IMG/VR virus record: IMGVR_UViG_3300008055_000329
Coordinates: 1 to 21,586 of that record
Origin: a virus
Length of the DNA: 21,586 nt
Strand: one strand, 5' to 3'
In this document: positions 5,634-13,462 of the stretch, piece by piece
Numbering within the stretch: position 1 is the stretch's first letter
Layout of the letters: each line of letters opens with the position of its first letter
Notes under the pieces: generated by a model
Told to the model about the DNA's origin: nothing
The model's database searches: none
What the model saw: the letters and a program-made list of their open reading frames with translations, nothing else
Position numbers and translations under genes: made by a program

Positions 5634-5789
5634 ATGAAAGCTGGACTTTATGCCAATATTCATAAAAAAAGAGAACGTATATCTGAAGGCTCTAAAGAAA
5701 AGATGCGCAAGCCTGGTTCTCCTGGCGCTCCTACAGATGCTGCATTTATTAAAGCTGCTAAAACAGCAATGAAGCCTAAGAAAAAATAA
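5634..5789 (+). CDS. Small basic phage protein, MKAGLYANI type
   Basis: This 51-aa protein begins MKAGLYANIHKKRERI and contains KMRKPGSPGAPTDAAFIKAAKTA. I associate this conserved pattern with very short proteins near the portal gene in many marine and freshwater podoviruses; no database was consulted. The function is unknown. AAAGGAT provides a ribosome-binding site at proper spacing. The last base of its stop codon is the first base of the next start. It is strongly basic with a lysine-rich end. Confidence 0.75.
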   Translation: MKAGLYANIHKKRERISEGSKEKMRKPGSPGAPTDAAFIKAAKTAMKPKKK

Positions 5790-6061
5790 TGACATTAAAG
5801 AAACATCAAAATCCTAAAGGCGGATTAAATGAAGCTGGAAGAAAGCACTTTGAAAGTAAAGAAGGTGGCAACTTACAATCTCCAGTCAAGACTGGTACAA
5901 ATCCTAGGCGCGTGTCTTTTGCTGCTCGTTTTGGTGGAATGTCTGGCCCATTAACTGATGAAAAGGGTAGGCCAACAAGATTAAAGTTGGCATTAAAAGC
6001 ATGGGGATTTGGCAGTAAAGAAGCAGCAAGAAATTTTGCAAATAAAAATAAGAAAGATTAA
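5789..6061 (+). CDS. DUF6321-like small basic protein
   Basis: The 90-aa protein has the ordered motifs NPKGGLNEAGRKHF (8-21), GGNLQSPVKTG (26-36), RRVSFAARFGGMSGPLTDEKG (40-60), RPTRLKLALKAWGF (61-74) and an Ala/Lys end. This order matches the phage family I know as DUF6321, which is small, basic and found with packaging and capsid genes. No biochemical role is established. A DNA- or portal-associated function would fit its charge and position. The start overlaps the previous stop by one base and only a weak Shine-Dalgarno is seen, implying coupled translation. Confidence 0.75.
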   Translation: MTLKKHQNPKGGLNEAGRKHFESKEGGNLQSPVKTGTNPRRVSFAARFGGMSGPLTDEKGRPTRLKLALKAWGFGSKEAARNFANKNKKD

Positions 6062-6063
6062 TT

Positions 6064-7644
6064 ATGGCAGAGATGATGAAACTATCCGTAGAGGATATTT
6101 TAAAACGACACGACAAAGCGCTAACTAAAAAGGAAGATTTTAGAGCTTTATACGAAGATGCATATGAATTTGCTTTGCCACAACGTAATCTTTATGATGG
6201 TTATTATGAAGGTGGGGTAGGTGGCCAGAAAAAAATGAATCGCGTATTTGATTCAACTGCTATTAATTCTGCACAACGATTTGCTAACCGATTACAATCT
6301 GGCGTATTTCCACCACAAAAGAAATGGTGTCGCTTAGAACCAGGAGCAGACATTCCAGACGAACGCAAAGCAGAAGCTCAATCTGCATTAGATATTTACT
6401 CAGAAAAAATGTTTGCAACACTTAAACAATCTAACTTTGATATTGCTACTGGTGAATTTTTACTTGATCTATGCGTAGGTACTGGCGCTATGATGATACA
6501 ACCAGGTGATGATATTAGTCCAATTAACTTTATTCCTGTGCCACAGTTTCTTATTGCATTTGAAGAAGGCGCTAATGGTCAAGTAGACAATGTATATAGA
6601 CGTATGCGAATCAAAGGCGAAGCTTTATCACGCCAATGGAAAGACGCAAAAATTTCAGAAGAATTACAAAAAAAAATTAAGGATAAGCCTACTGATGAGT
6701 TAGAGCTTGTTGAAGCTGTAGTATTTGATCAGGATCGTGGTGATTATTGTTACCATGTCATTCACAAAGCATCAAAAGAAGAAATTGTTTATCGTAGAAT
6801 GAATGAAAGCCCATGGGTAGTTGCTCGTTATTCTAAGGTAGCTGGTGAGATCTATGGTCGTGGCCCGTTACTAACAGCATTGCCTGATATTAAAACGCTT
6901 AATAAAGTAAAAGAGTTGCTACTTAAAAATGCATCACTTGCTATTGCTGGTGTTTACACGGCTGCTGATGATGGCGTATTGAATCCTAATACAGTTAAGA
7001 TTATTCCTGGTGCTATTATTCCTGTTGCGCGCAATGGCGGTCCACAAGGAGAATCATTAAAGCCACTTCCGCGTGCTGGTGATTTCAATGTATCGCAAAT
7101 TATAATTAATGATCTTGTACAAAGCATTAAACGCATTCTACTAGACGAATCATTGCCACCAGATAACATGTCTGCACGTTCTGCTACAGAAGTTGTAGAG
7201 CGTATGAAAGAATTATCACAAAACTTAGGCTCTGCATTTGGTCGATTGATTAATGAAACAATGATTCCTATTGTTACTAAGACATTAAAGATTATGGATG
7301 ATCGTGGCCTTATTGATCTTCCGCTTAAAGTCAATGGTCTTGAAGTTAAAGTGTCTGCTGTTGCTCCACTAGCTATGGCACAGTCAATGGATGACGTACA
7401 AAACATTATGCAGTTTGCACAAATTGTTCAAGGTGCTGGTCCAATGGCTCAAAACACATTAAAGGTAGATGCAATGATGGATCTTATTGCAGAGAAGTTA
7501 GGTATTCCACAAAAGATACGTAACTCACCAGAAGAACGCCAGATTGCTCAACAAGAATCTATGCAAATGGCTCAACAAATGGCTCAACAAAATCCTGAGT
7601 TAGCTCAAAATGTAGCAACTCAAGCCATTAAACAAGGAGTATAG
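6064..7644 (+). CDS. Portal (head-tail connector) protein
   Basis: This 526-aa protein matches the podoviral head-to-tail connector family (T7 gp8 type), which forms the dodecameric ring through which DNA is packaged and ejected. It has the characteristic N-terminal region YEFALPQRN (34-42), then RVFDSTAINSAQRFANRLQ (60-78) and SGVFPPQKKW (79-88). The central part includes ARYSKVAGEIYGRGPLLTALPDI, and near the tunnel region RSATEVVERMKEL is present. The last about 30 residues are rich in Gln, Met and Ala, as is common for connector C-termini. Length and gene order (before scaffold and capsid) agree with the family. Confidence 0.95.
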   Translation: MAEMMKLSVEDILKRHDKALTKKEDFRALYEDAYEFALPQRNLYDGYYEGGVGGQKKMNRVFDSTAINSAQRFANRLQSGVFPPQKKWCRLEPGADIPDERKAEAQSALDIYSEKMFATLKQSNFDIATGEFLLDLCVGTGAMMIQPGDDISPINFIPVPQFLIAFEEGANGQVDNVYRRMRIKGEALSRQWKDAKISEELQKKIKDKPTDELELVEAVVFDQDRGDYCYHVIHKASKEEIVYRRMNESPWVVARYSKVAGEIYGRGPLLTALPDIKTLNKVKELLLKNASLAIAGVYTAADDGVLNPNTVKIIPGAIIPVARNGGPQGESLKPLPRAGDFNVSQIIINDLVQSIKRILLDESLPPDNMSARSATEVVERMKELSQNLGSAFGRLINETMIPIVTKTLKIMDDRGLIDLPLKVNGLEVKVSAVAPLAMAQSMDDVQNIMQFAQIVQGAGPMAQNTLKVDAMMDLIAEKLGIPQKIRNSPEERQIAQQESMQMAQQMAQQNPELAQNVATQAIKQGV

Positions 7645-7645
7645 T

Positions 7646-7906
7646 ATGGCTGGATGGGATGATTTAGAAGCATTACCATTAGATGTAAGAGACGTAAACC
7701 AATCAAGAGAAGATTTAGATAGATTAACATTACGTGTATTAGGTAATGAAGATGGACAGAAACTAATGGCTTGGTTACGCCAAGCTGTATTAGAGCAACC
7801 AGTTGCCTTGCCTGGTAGCGATTCAAGCTATGCTTATTATCGTGAAGGTCAAAATAGCATGGTAAGAGATTTAGAAGCAAGGCTAATTAGAGCAAGGAAA
7901 ATGTAA
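7646..7906 (+). CDS. Bbp19-like small phage protein
   Basis: The 86-aa protein shows a pattern like the Bbp19 family of phage structural-cluster proteins: a segment VLGNEDGQKLMAWLRQAVLEQP (31-52), then an aromatic stretch SSYAYYREGQNSMVRDLEARL (60-80). The 'F/Y-x-E-G-x-R/N' centre is typical. The role is not established; it lies between portal and scaffold as its relatives do. AAGGAG in the end of the portal gene serves as ribosome-binding site, and the stop overlaps the scaffold start (TAATG). Confidence 0.65.
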   Translation: MAGWDDLEALPLDVRDVNQSREDLDRLTLRVLGNEDGQKLMAWLRQAVLEQPVALPGSDSSYAYYREGQNSMVRDLEARLIRARKM

Positions 7907-8700
7907 TGGACAACGTAAACGAGCCTAGTGTAAATGAGAATGATTCTCAAGAAGCTGGCCTACTCGATAGTGCAATAAATGAAGTAGCAGAAGATACATC
8001 AGCAGAACTAGTAAACAAAGAAATTAGTCATTTAGAAGCTGATCCAACAGCAGAAGATAATGATCCACTAGAGCGACCAGATTGGTGGCCAGAAAACTTC
8101 TGGAAAAAAGATGATTCAGAGCCAGACTTAGAGGCTATTGCAAAATCATGGACAGACCTACGCAAGCAAATTAGCCAAGGCAAACATAAAGCTCCAGTAG
8201 ATGGTAAATACGATACTGCTGCCTTTAAAGACATTCCAACAGAAGATCCCGTACGTAATCACGTACTATCTTGGGCTAAAGAATATAACGTAAGCCAAGG
8301 AGCTTTAGACGCATTAGTAAGCCAAGTAGTTGAAATGGGCGGTATTCAGCAAGAAACCCATAAGATGAATCTTGAGCAAGAGAAGAAAGCACTAGGACCT
8401 AATGCCGATGCTACAATCAAAGGCATGGTTACATGGGCTACAGGCCTTGTTCAAAAAGGCGTATGGGGACAAGATGACTTTGAAGAATTTAAAGTTATGG
8501 GTGGCACTGCTAATGGTATTAAAGCTCTTATGAAATTACGTTCTGCATATGAAGGTCGTATTCCAACAGAAAGCGCACCAGTTGAAGGCGCGCCATCTAA
8601 AGAAGAACTCTATGCAATGGTAGGAGACCCAAAATATCAGACAGATGCTGGGTATCGTGCTAAAGTAGAAAGAATGTTCCAAGCGTCATTTGGTTCATAG
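7906..8700 (+). CDS. Capsid assembly scaffold protein
   Basis: This 264-aa protein is acidic at the N-terminus and highly charged throughout, as expected for a scaffold that guides procapsid assembly and then leaves. Conserved features are DWWPENFWKKDD (59-70), where relatives also carry a 'PE-K/N-FW' block. A helical middle follows (LEAIAKSWTDLRKQI, about 75-89). The C-terminal SKEELYAMVGDPKYQTDAGYRAKVERMF is typical of podoviral scaffolds and probably contacts the coat protein. It lies directly before the terminator and the coat gene, the standard order. Confidence 0.88.
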   Translation: MDNVNEPSVNENDSQEAGLLDSAINEVAEDTSAELVNKEISHLEADPTAEDNDPLERPDWWPENFWKKDDSEPDLEAIAKSWTDLRKQISQGKHKAPVDGKYDTAAFKDIPTEDPVRNHVLSWAKEYNVSQGALDALVSQVVEMGGIQQETHKMNLEQEKKALGPNADATIKGMVTWATGLVQKGVWGQDDFEEFKVMGGTANGIKALMKLRSAYEGRIPTESAPVEGAPSKEELYAMVGDPKYQTDAGYRAKVERMFQASFGS

Positions 8701-8720
8701 TAAGACTCCATAGTTGTTTT

Positions 8721-8748
8721 AGGCCCACTTCGGTGGGTCTTTTTTTTG
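8721..8748 (+). terminator. Rho-independent terminator with UUCG loop
   Basis: An eight-base-pair stem (8721-8728 with 8733-8740, one G-T wobble) is capped by the stable TTCG tetraloop and followed by a run of eight T residues. It begins 20 bases after the scaffold stop. It should end much of the transcription from the upstream packaging/portal operon before the major capsid gene, which implies either readthrough or a separate promoter for the coat protein. Confidence 0.92.
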
Positions 8749-8842
8749 TCTTAAACGCAAAATAGCTTGCATTATATTGCGTAATATGCTAAAAATTGTC
8801 CAAGGCTCATTGCATTCGCAACCCTTCACGCAAGTCGTCTTG

Positions 8843-8901
8843 TCGTTTGGCTATCGTAAATAGCAAGCACTGGCCCAGGTTTTTCTGGCTAACCAAAGCG
8901 A
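8843..8901 (+). other. Possible structured leader RNA (three-way junction)
   Basis: The closing stem pairs TCGTTTGG (8843-8850) with CCAAAgCGA (8893-8901, one bulged G). Inside it, CTAT (8851-8854) pairs with ATAG (8860-8863), and CCAG (8875-8878) pairs with CTGG (8885-8888). The result is a plausible three-way junction in the untranslated leader of the major capsid gene, about 25 bases before its ribosome-binding site. It could be an RNA-processing or stability element. It was folded by eye only. No convincing sigma70 promoter was found between it and the terminator. Confidence 0.4.
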
Positions 8902-8935
8902 TAAACTTTATTTTTATCAATTCTAGGAGAATAAC

Positions 8936-9778
8936 ATGGCTATTGGATTATCAAGCGCTTTTGTAACGCTCTTTGATGCCGAAGTTAAACAGGCTTACCA
9001 AGGTAAGGCAAAATTAGTTGGTGCTGTTAGACAAAGACGCGGTGTTGAAGGCTCAGTAGTAAAATTTCCTAAAGTAGGCAAAGGCGTTGCTACTTTAAGA
9101 ATCCCACAAACAGATGTATCACCATTGAATGCTGGCTGGAGTCAAGTAACTGCTACTTTAGCAGACTGGAATGCAGCAGAATATTCTGACATCTTTATGC
9201 AACAAAAAGTAAACTTTGACGAAAGACAAGAGTTAGTACAATTAGTATCTAACGCTATCGGTCGTAGACAAGATCAAATGATTATTGATGCGCTTGTAAA
9301 CTCATCAACATCATTAACAGTGTCTAACGATATCGGTGGTTCAGACACTAACTTAAGCGTAGCAAAACTACGTGAAGCTAAACGTCTATTAGACAAAAAC
9401 AACGTACCACCAGAAGGTCGTCACATTGTTCTTCATGGTAACAGTTTGGCTTCATTACTTTCAGAAACAGCAGTAACTTCTTCTGACTTTAATACAGTTA
9501 AAGCTCTCGTAGCTGGTGAATTAAATACTTTCTTAGGCTTTACATTCCATTTATTGGGTGATCGCTCAGAAGGTGGTTTACCAATTGATGGTTCTTTAGA
9601 TCGCAAAGTTTTTGCATTCCATAAAGACTCTGTTGGCTACGCAGAAGGTATAGCTCCTCGCACAGAAATCAATTACATTCCAGAAAAAACTTCATTCCTT
9701 GTGAATGCTGTATTCTCTGCGACTGCAACTGCTATCGATGCTGAGGGTATTGTTCAACTCACATGCCGTGAATCTTAA
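8936..9778 (+). CDS. Major capsid protein
   Basis: This 280-aa protein is the shell-forming coat subunit, expected to have the HK97 fold. Conserved segments include LFDAEVKQAYQGKAKLVGAV (12-31), VVKFPKVGKG (41-50), IPQTDVSPLN (56-65), ATLADWNAAEYSDIF (73-87) and NAIGRRQDQMIIDAL (106-120), the pattern of podoviral coat proteins. It is shorter than T7 gp10A (about 345 aa). It has the best-formed ribosome-binding site around (AGGAG, 8925-8929, five bases from the spacer to ATG) and its own leader, consistent with high expression. The upstream terminator separates it from the scaffold gene. Confidence 0.9.
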   Translation: MAIGLSSAFVTLFDAEVKQAYQGKAKLVGAVRQRRGVEGSVVKFPKVGKGVATLRIPQTDVSPLNAGWSQVTATLADWNAAEYSDIFMQQKVNFDERQELVQLVSNAIGRRQDQMIIDALVNSSTSLTVSNDIGGSDTNLSVAKLREAKRLLDKNNVPPEGRHIVLHGNSLASLLSETAVTSSDFNTVKALVAGELNTFLGFTFHLLGDRSEGGLPIDGSLDRKVFAFHKDSVGYAEGIAPRTEINYIPEKTSFLVNAVFSATATAIDAEGIVQLTCRES

Positions 9779-9794
9779 TTTAAGGAGATACTAA

Positions 9795-10073
9795 ATGGCT
9801 TATTCATCAACTGGTTTAAACGCTGCTGGCGGTCAATCAAAAGCTGGTAATGCTCCGCAAATTTGGACATATACTAGTGCTGATTCAATCGCTACAGTAA
9901 ATACAACTTCTTACTTTGATAGTGCTTCTTCACTTTTAAAAGTGGGCGACATTATTTTTGTTTACGATTCAGCAACTCCTACAATGAGCATTGTATATGT
10001 ATTATCAAATACATCTGCTGGCGTTGTAGACGTATCTGATGGCTTAACAGTAACAGCAACAGATACAGATTAA
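9795..10073 (+). CDS. Small capsid-associated protein (candidate)
   Basis: The 92-aa protein follows the coat gene after 16 bases with a strong TAAGGAGA ribosome-binding site. It starts MAYSSTGLNAAGGQSKAGN and continues with a beta-rich domain (QIWTYTSADSI, VGDIIFVYDS, MSIVYVLSNTSAGVVDVS). Similar small proteins sit after coat genes in many podoviruses, and a head-decoration or minor capsid role is the usual guess. I infer this from position and fold type only. No signal peptide or cysteine is present. Confidence 0.7.
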   Translation: MAYSSTGLNAAGGQSKAGNAPQIWTYTSADSIATVNTTSYFDSASSLLKVGDIIFVYDSATPTMSIVYVLSNTSAGVVDVSDGLTVTATDTD

Positions 10074-10101
10074 TAGTCTGTATTGTAGTAAGTAACTTGG
10101 G

Positions 10102-10128
10102 TAGGGCGGGTGTTTTGCACTCGCCTTA
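10102..10128 (+). terminator. Hairpin after capsid genes, weak terminator candidate
   Basis: An 11-base-pair stem (10102-10112 with 10118-10128, two G-T wobbles, core GGCGGGTG with CACTCGCC) closes a TTTTG loop. Downstream comes TTCTTACATTT rather than an uninterrupted T-run, so termination would be partial. The location after the coat genes parallels the T7 terminator that follows gene 10 and could reduce tail-gene expression relative to coat. Confidence 0.5.
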
Positions 10129-10150
10129 TTCTTACATTTGGAGATAGAGT

Positions 10151-10765
10151 ATGGCTTCTGGAGATTCAGCATTATCAATTTGTTCTGATGCATTATTAAT
10201 GCTAGGTGCAAAACCTATTGCTTCATTTACAGAAGGTACAGATGAAGCTAGTATTGCTGATCGTTTATATCACGATATAAGAGATCAAGCATTAACTGTA
10301 TATCCATGGTCATTTTCCATGAAAAAATCTCAATTAGCTCAATTAATAGATGCTCCTGTCAATGAGTATAAATATGCATACCAATTACCATCGGATCGCT
10401 TAGGATCTCCACATGCAGTCACAAACTCAGTCGCATACAATGCGCCAATCATTAATGATTACCAAATTATGGGTGATCAATTAATAACAAATCAAGAAAT
10501 TATTTACGCCGATTATCAATACGCAGTACCAGAATCTGTTATGCCTAAGTATTTTGTTCAACTTATGAAATATATGATGGCATGGCATTTTGCATTACCA
10601 ATTACAGACCAAACAGAAAAAGCTCAATATTGGCAAAGTGTAGCAGTAGGAACTCCAGGTGAAAATGGCCGTGGAGGTTACATGAGACAAGCTATGAATA
10701 TTGACGGACAAGGACAGCCAGTAAACGCTATTAATGACTTCTCATTAATTAATGTGAGGTACTAA
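10151..10765 (+). CDS. Tail tubular protein A (gp11-like adaptor)
   Basis: This is the adaptor ring joining portal and tail nozzle in T7-like phages. The 204-aa length matches T7 gp11 (about 196 aa). Recognisable segments are ALSICSDALLMLGAKPI (7-23), RDQALTVYPWSFSMKK (44-59), the KYAYQLPSDRL strand, and MPKYFVQLMKYMMAWHFALPIT near the C-terminus, which is the helical bundle that docks to the portal. A TTGGAGA ribosome-binding site precedes it. Its stop overlaps the tail tube B start (TAATG). Confidence 0.92.
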   Translation: MASGDSALSICSDALLMLGAKPIASFTEGTDEASIADRLYHDIRDQALTVYPWSFSMKKSQLAQLIDAPVNEYKYAYQLPSDRLGSPHAVTNSVAYNAPIINDYQIMGDQLITNQEIIYADYQYAVPESVMPKYFVQLMKYMMAWHFALPITDQTEKAQYWQSVAVGTPGENGRGGYMRQAMNIDGQGQPVNAINDFSLINVRY

Positions 10766-12990
10766 TGGCTCGCTTTGTTACAGTACAAACAAACTTTACT
10801 ACGGGTGAAATTGATCCTTTATTAAGAGCGCGTGTTGATTTAAAAGCATATGACAATGCTTTGTCAGAAGCTACAAATGTTATATGTCAGCCACAGGGTG
10901 GCATCACAAGACGTAAAGGCTTGCGTTATATTAATTCTTTACCTTCAATATCTGACACATTTGCAACAGGAACAGCACAAACTGGTGCAGCAAGCACAAT
11001 TACATTAGCAGCAGCAGCAAGCGCATCTAATAGTTTTTATAGTTACATGTATATCACAATAACTAGCGGCACTGGTTCTGGACAAACAAGACAAATTACA
11101 TCATATGTTGGCGCTACTAAAGTAGCTACTGTATCAACTGCATGGACAACAACTCCAAATAACACATCTGTCTATAGAATATATAACTCAGCAGACCTTG
11201 GCGTTAGACTTGTTCCTTTTGAATTTTCAACATCTGATAGTTATATGTTGTGCTTTATGAACAACCAAATGTATATTTATAAAGGTGGATCGTTAATTAC
11301 AAACATTAATGGAAGTGGCAATTCTTACCTAGATACATCTGGAGTTAGTTTAACTGGAACCATTGTATCTAAAATGTGCTGGACTCAATCAGCAGACACA
11401 TTAATTCTTGTACAAGAAGATTTGCCTCCAGTTAAAATTGTTCGTGGGGCTAATGATTCTTCATGGACAGCAACAGCAATTACATTTGATAGCTCTCCTA
11501 AATATCCATTTACTATTGCGTATAGCAATCCAGCTGGAACTATTACCCCATCTGCTATTTCAGGAAAAATTACTATTACCGCATCTTCTGCCGTATTTTC
11601 TTCTGGAAGTGTTGGTCAGTATATTAATGTATCTCCGCAAGGTAGAGCTAAGATTGTTAGATATACTAGCACTACAGTAGTAGATGCTATTACAGACTTT
11701 CCTTTTTTTAACACAAACGCAGTTAATTCTGGTGATTGGGAATATGAATCTGGATATGAAACTGTATGGTCAAGTACACGTGGATATCCAAGAACAGCAA
11801 CATTCCACGAAGGACGCTTATATCTTGGTGGATCTAGGGCTAGACCATCAACAATATGGGGTTCTAAAGTAGGAATATTCTTAGACTTTGAAGGAACAGA
11901 AGGTTTAGATGATGACTCTGTAGAAGCAACATTAGATACTAATACATTTAATGCTATTACAGACATGATCTCTGGACGAGATCTACAAATATTTACTACT
12001 GGTGGTGAGTTTTTTGTACAACAATCAACTACAGAACCTATTACGCCAACTAATTTCTTTGTTAAAACTGTAAGCCGACATGGTAGTAAAGCTGGTGTAC
12101 GTATTCAGCCATTAGAATCAGGAACATTATTTATTCAAAGACAAGGCAAAGCACTTAATGAATTTGCTTTTTCTGATACACAACTCACTTACTTAACTAA
12201 TAAAATATCTCTATTATCAGGACATTTATTAAACAATCCTAAAACAATGGCATTGCGTAAATCAGTTAATACTGATGAAAATGATTTGCTTATGGTAGTT
12301 AATTCTGATGATGGCACTATAGCAGCATATTCGCTATTGAGGTCTGAAAACATTATTGCAGCATCTAAATGGACAACTGTTGGATCTTTTGTAGACATTG
12401 GGGTAGATATCCAAACAATTTATAGTGTTGTTAAGCGTACGATTAGTGGTGTAGACCAATACTATGTAGAGCGGCTTGATGATAATTTATTGACTGATAG
12501 TGCTGTTACTGGCGGAGCGGCTAATACAGTGTCAATACCTCATTTAGTTGGAAAATCTGTTAATATATTGCTTGACGATATTGTGCAAGCTAACCAAACA
12601 GTTCCAGGGGGTGGTACTGTAACATTTAGCAGAGCATCTGCTACCGACTATGAAGTAGGATTGCCTATTAGCATTAGCGTTAAAACCATGCCAGCTGACA
12701 TTAAAATTCAAACTGGTACTAGATTAGGATTTAAGAAACGGATTGTTGAAGTAAATGCTTTAGTATTGAAAACACAAAATTTAGTAATTAATGGTATTGA
12801 AATTCCATTTAGATCATTTGATACAATAGGAACTTTAGATACAGCTATACCAGAATTTACTGGTACAAAAGTGCTTCATGGTATACTTGGTTATAGTTCT
12901 GATGCTAAATTAACTATTACACAAAGTGCGCCATTAAAGTTTACTTTGCTAGGTATGGAATATAAATTATCAGTACATCAGGGGACATAG
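10765..12990 (+). CDS. Tail tubular protein B (gp12-like nozzle)
   Basis: This 741-aa protein forms the tail nozzle, the DNA exit channel and fibre attachment platform. The N-terminus is diagnostic: TNFTTGEIDPLLRARVDLKAYDNALSEATN, followed by GGITRRKGLRYI (45-56). Later family segments include ATFHEGRLYLGGSRARPSTIWGSK and GGEFFVQQSTTEPITPTNF. An extra module lies near residues 97-139 (TITSGTGSGQTRQITSYVG, then AWTTTPNNTSVYRI). It is a small beta domain recurring in unrelated phage tail proteins and is inserted here between the first strands and the main fold. The length is close to T7 gp12 (794 aa). Confidence 0.93.
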   Translation: MARFVTVQTNFTTGEIDPLLRARVDLKAYDNALSEATNVICQPQGGITRRKGLRYINSLPSISDTFATGTAQTGAASTITLAAAASASNSFYSYMYITITSGTGSGQTRQITSYVGATKVATVSTAWTTTPNNTSVYRIYNSADLGVRLVPFEFSTSDSYMLCFMNNQMYIYKGGSLITNINGSGNSYLDTSGVSLTGTIVSKMCWTQSADTLILVQEDLPPVKIVRGANDSSWTATAITFDSSPKYPFTIAYSNPAGTITPSAISGKITITASSAVFSSGSVGQYINVSPQGRAKIVRYTSTTVVDAITDFPFFNTNAVNSGDWEYESGYETVWSSTRGYPRTATFHEGRLYLGGSRARPSTIWGSKVGIFLDFEGTEGLDDDSVEATLDTNTFNAITDMISGRDLQIFTTGGEFFVQQSTTEPITPTNFFVKTVSRHGSKAGVRIQPLESGTLFIQRQGKALNEFAFSDTQLTYLTNKISLLSGHLLNNPKTMALRKSVNTDENDLLMVVNSDDGTIAAYSLLRSENIIAASKWTTVGSFVDIGVDIQTIYSVVKRTISGVDQYYVERLDDNLLTDSAVTGGAANTVSIPHLVGKSVNILLDDIVQANQTVPGGGTVTFSRASATDYEVGLPISISVKTMPADIKIQTGTRLGFKKRIVEVNALVLKTQNLVINGIEIPFRSFDTIGTLDTAIPEFTGTKVLHGILGYSSDAKLTITQSAPLKFTLLGMEYKLSVHQGT

Positions 12991-12991
12991 T

Positions 12992-13462
12992 ATGCAATAC
13001 GTAATGATCGCATCAAGCATATTTTCTGGCTTATCGCAAATTCAACAAGCGTCTGCTCAGAAATCTGCCTATCAATATCAAGCTAAAGTAGCTGAGGCTA
13101 GTGCATCACGCGAAGCATTAAATTATGAAATCCGCGCTACTGAAACATTAAAGAAACTTAGAGCTGCTAATTCAGCTAATGTTGCAAGAGGTTTTGCTGG
13201 TGGTGTATTAGGTACAGAAGGATCATCTCTTGCTATCAGAGATGTGAATGATCGTGTTGCTGGCGTTGATTATATGCGTGATATTGACAATGCTGCATTA
13301 TCATTAACTATGGGACAAGCTCAAGCTAAACAACTTACTTCTGCTGGAGACATTGCATTTTCAAGTGGTGTCATGGGTGGTCTTGGTACAATTGGTACAG
13401 GAATTTATAAATACAGTACACTTGGAAGCGAACCAGCAAAGAAAGAAACTAAAACAACATAA
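12992..13462 (+). CDS. Internal virion protein, gp14-like
   Basis: This 156-aa protein takes the place of T7 gp14, the smallest ejection protein, which forms a pore in the outer membrane during DNA entry. It has the usual composition. The N-terminus is Ala/Ser/Gln-rich (ASSIFSGLSQIQQASAQKSAYQYQ). A helical middle holds LRAANSANVARGFAGGVLGTEGSS. A weakly hydrophobic Gly-rich C-terminal segment (SSGVMGGLGTIGTGIYKY, about 129-146) may interact with membrane. Identification is by synteny after tail tube B and by sequence style. A GGGGA ribosome-binding site lies in the preceding stop region. Confidence 0.8.
   Translation: MQYVMIASSIFSGLSQIQQASAQKSAYQYQAKVAEASASREALNYEIRATETLKKLRAANSANVARGFAGGVLGTEGSSLAIRDVNDRVAGVDYMRDIDNAALSLTMGQAQAKQLTSAGDIAFSSGVMGGLGTIGTGIYKYSTLGSEPAKKETKTT

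Noticed and set aside
6954-7406. 150-aa reading frame on the minus strand inside the portal gene
   Set aside because: Antisense shadow of a well-supported conserved gene; no other gene lies on that strand and no ribosome-binding site is seen.
8767-8790. TTGCAT...TAATAT as a promoter for the capsid gene
   Set aside because: The -35 matches only three of six bases and the spacing is far too short; not supportable.
12313-12322. GGCACTATAG, similar to T7/SP6-type promoter cores
   Set aside because: It lies inside tail tube B coding Gly-Thr-Ile-Ala, with no wider promoter match and no gene start nearby.
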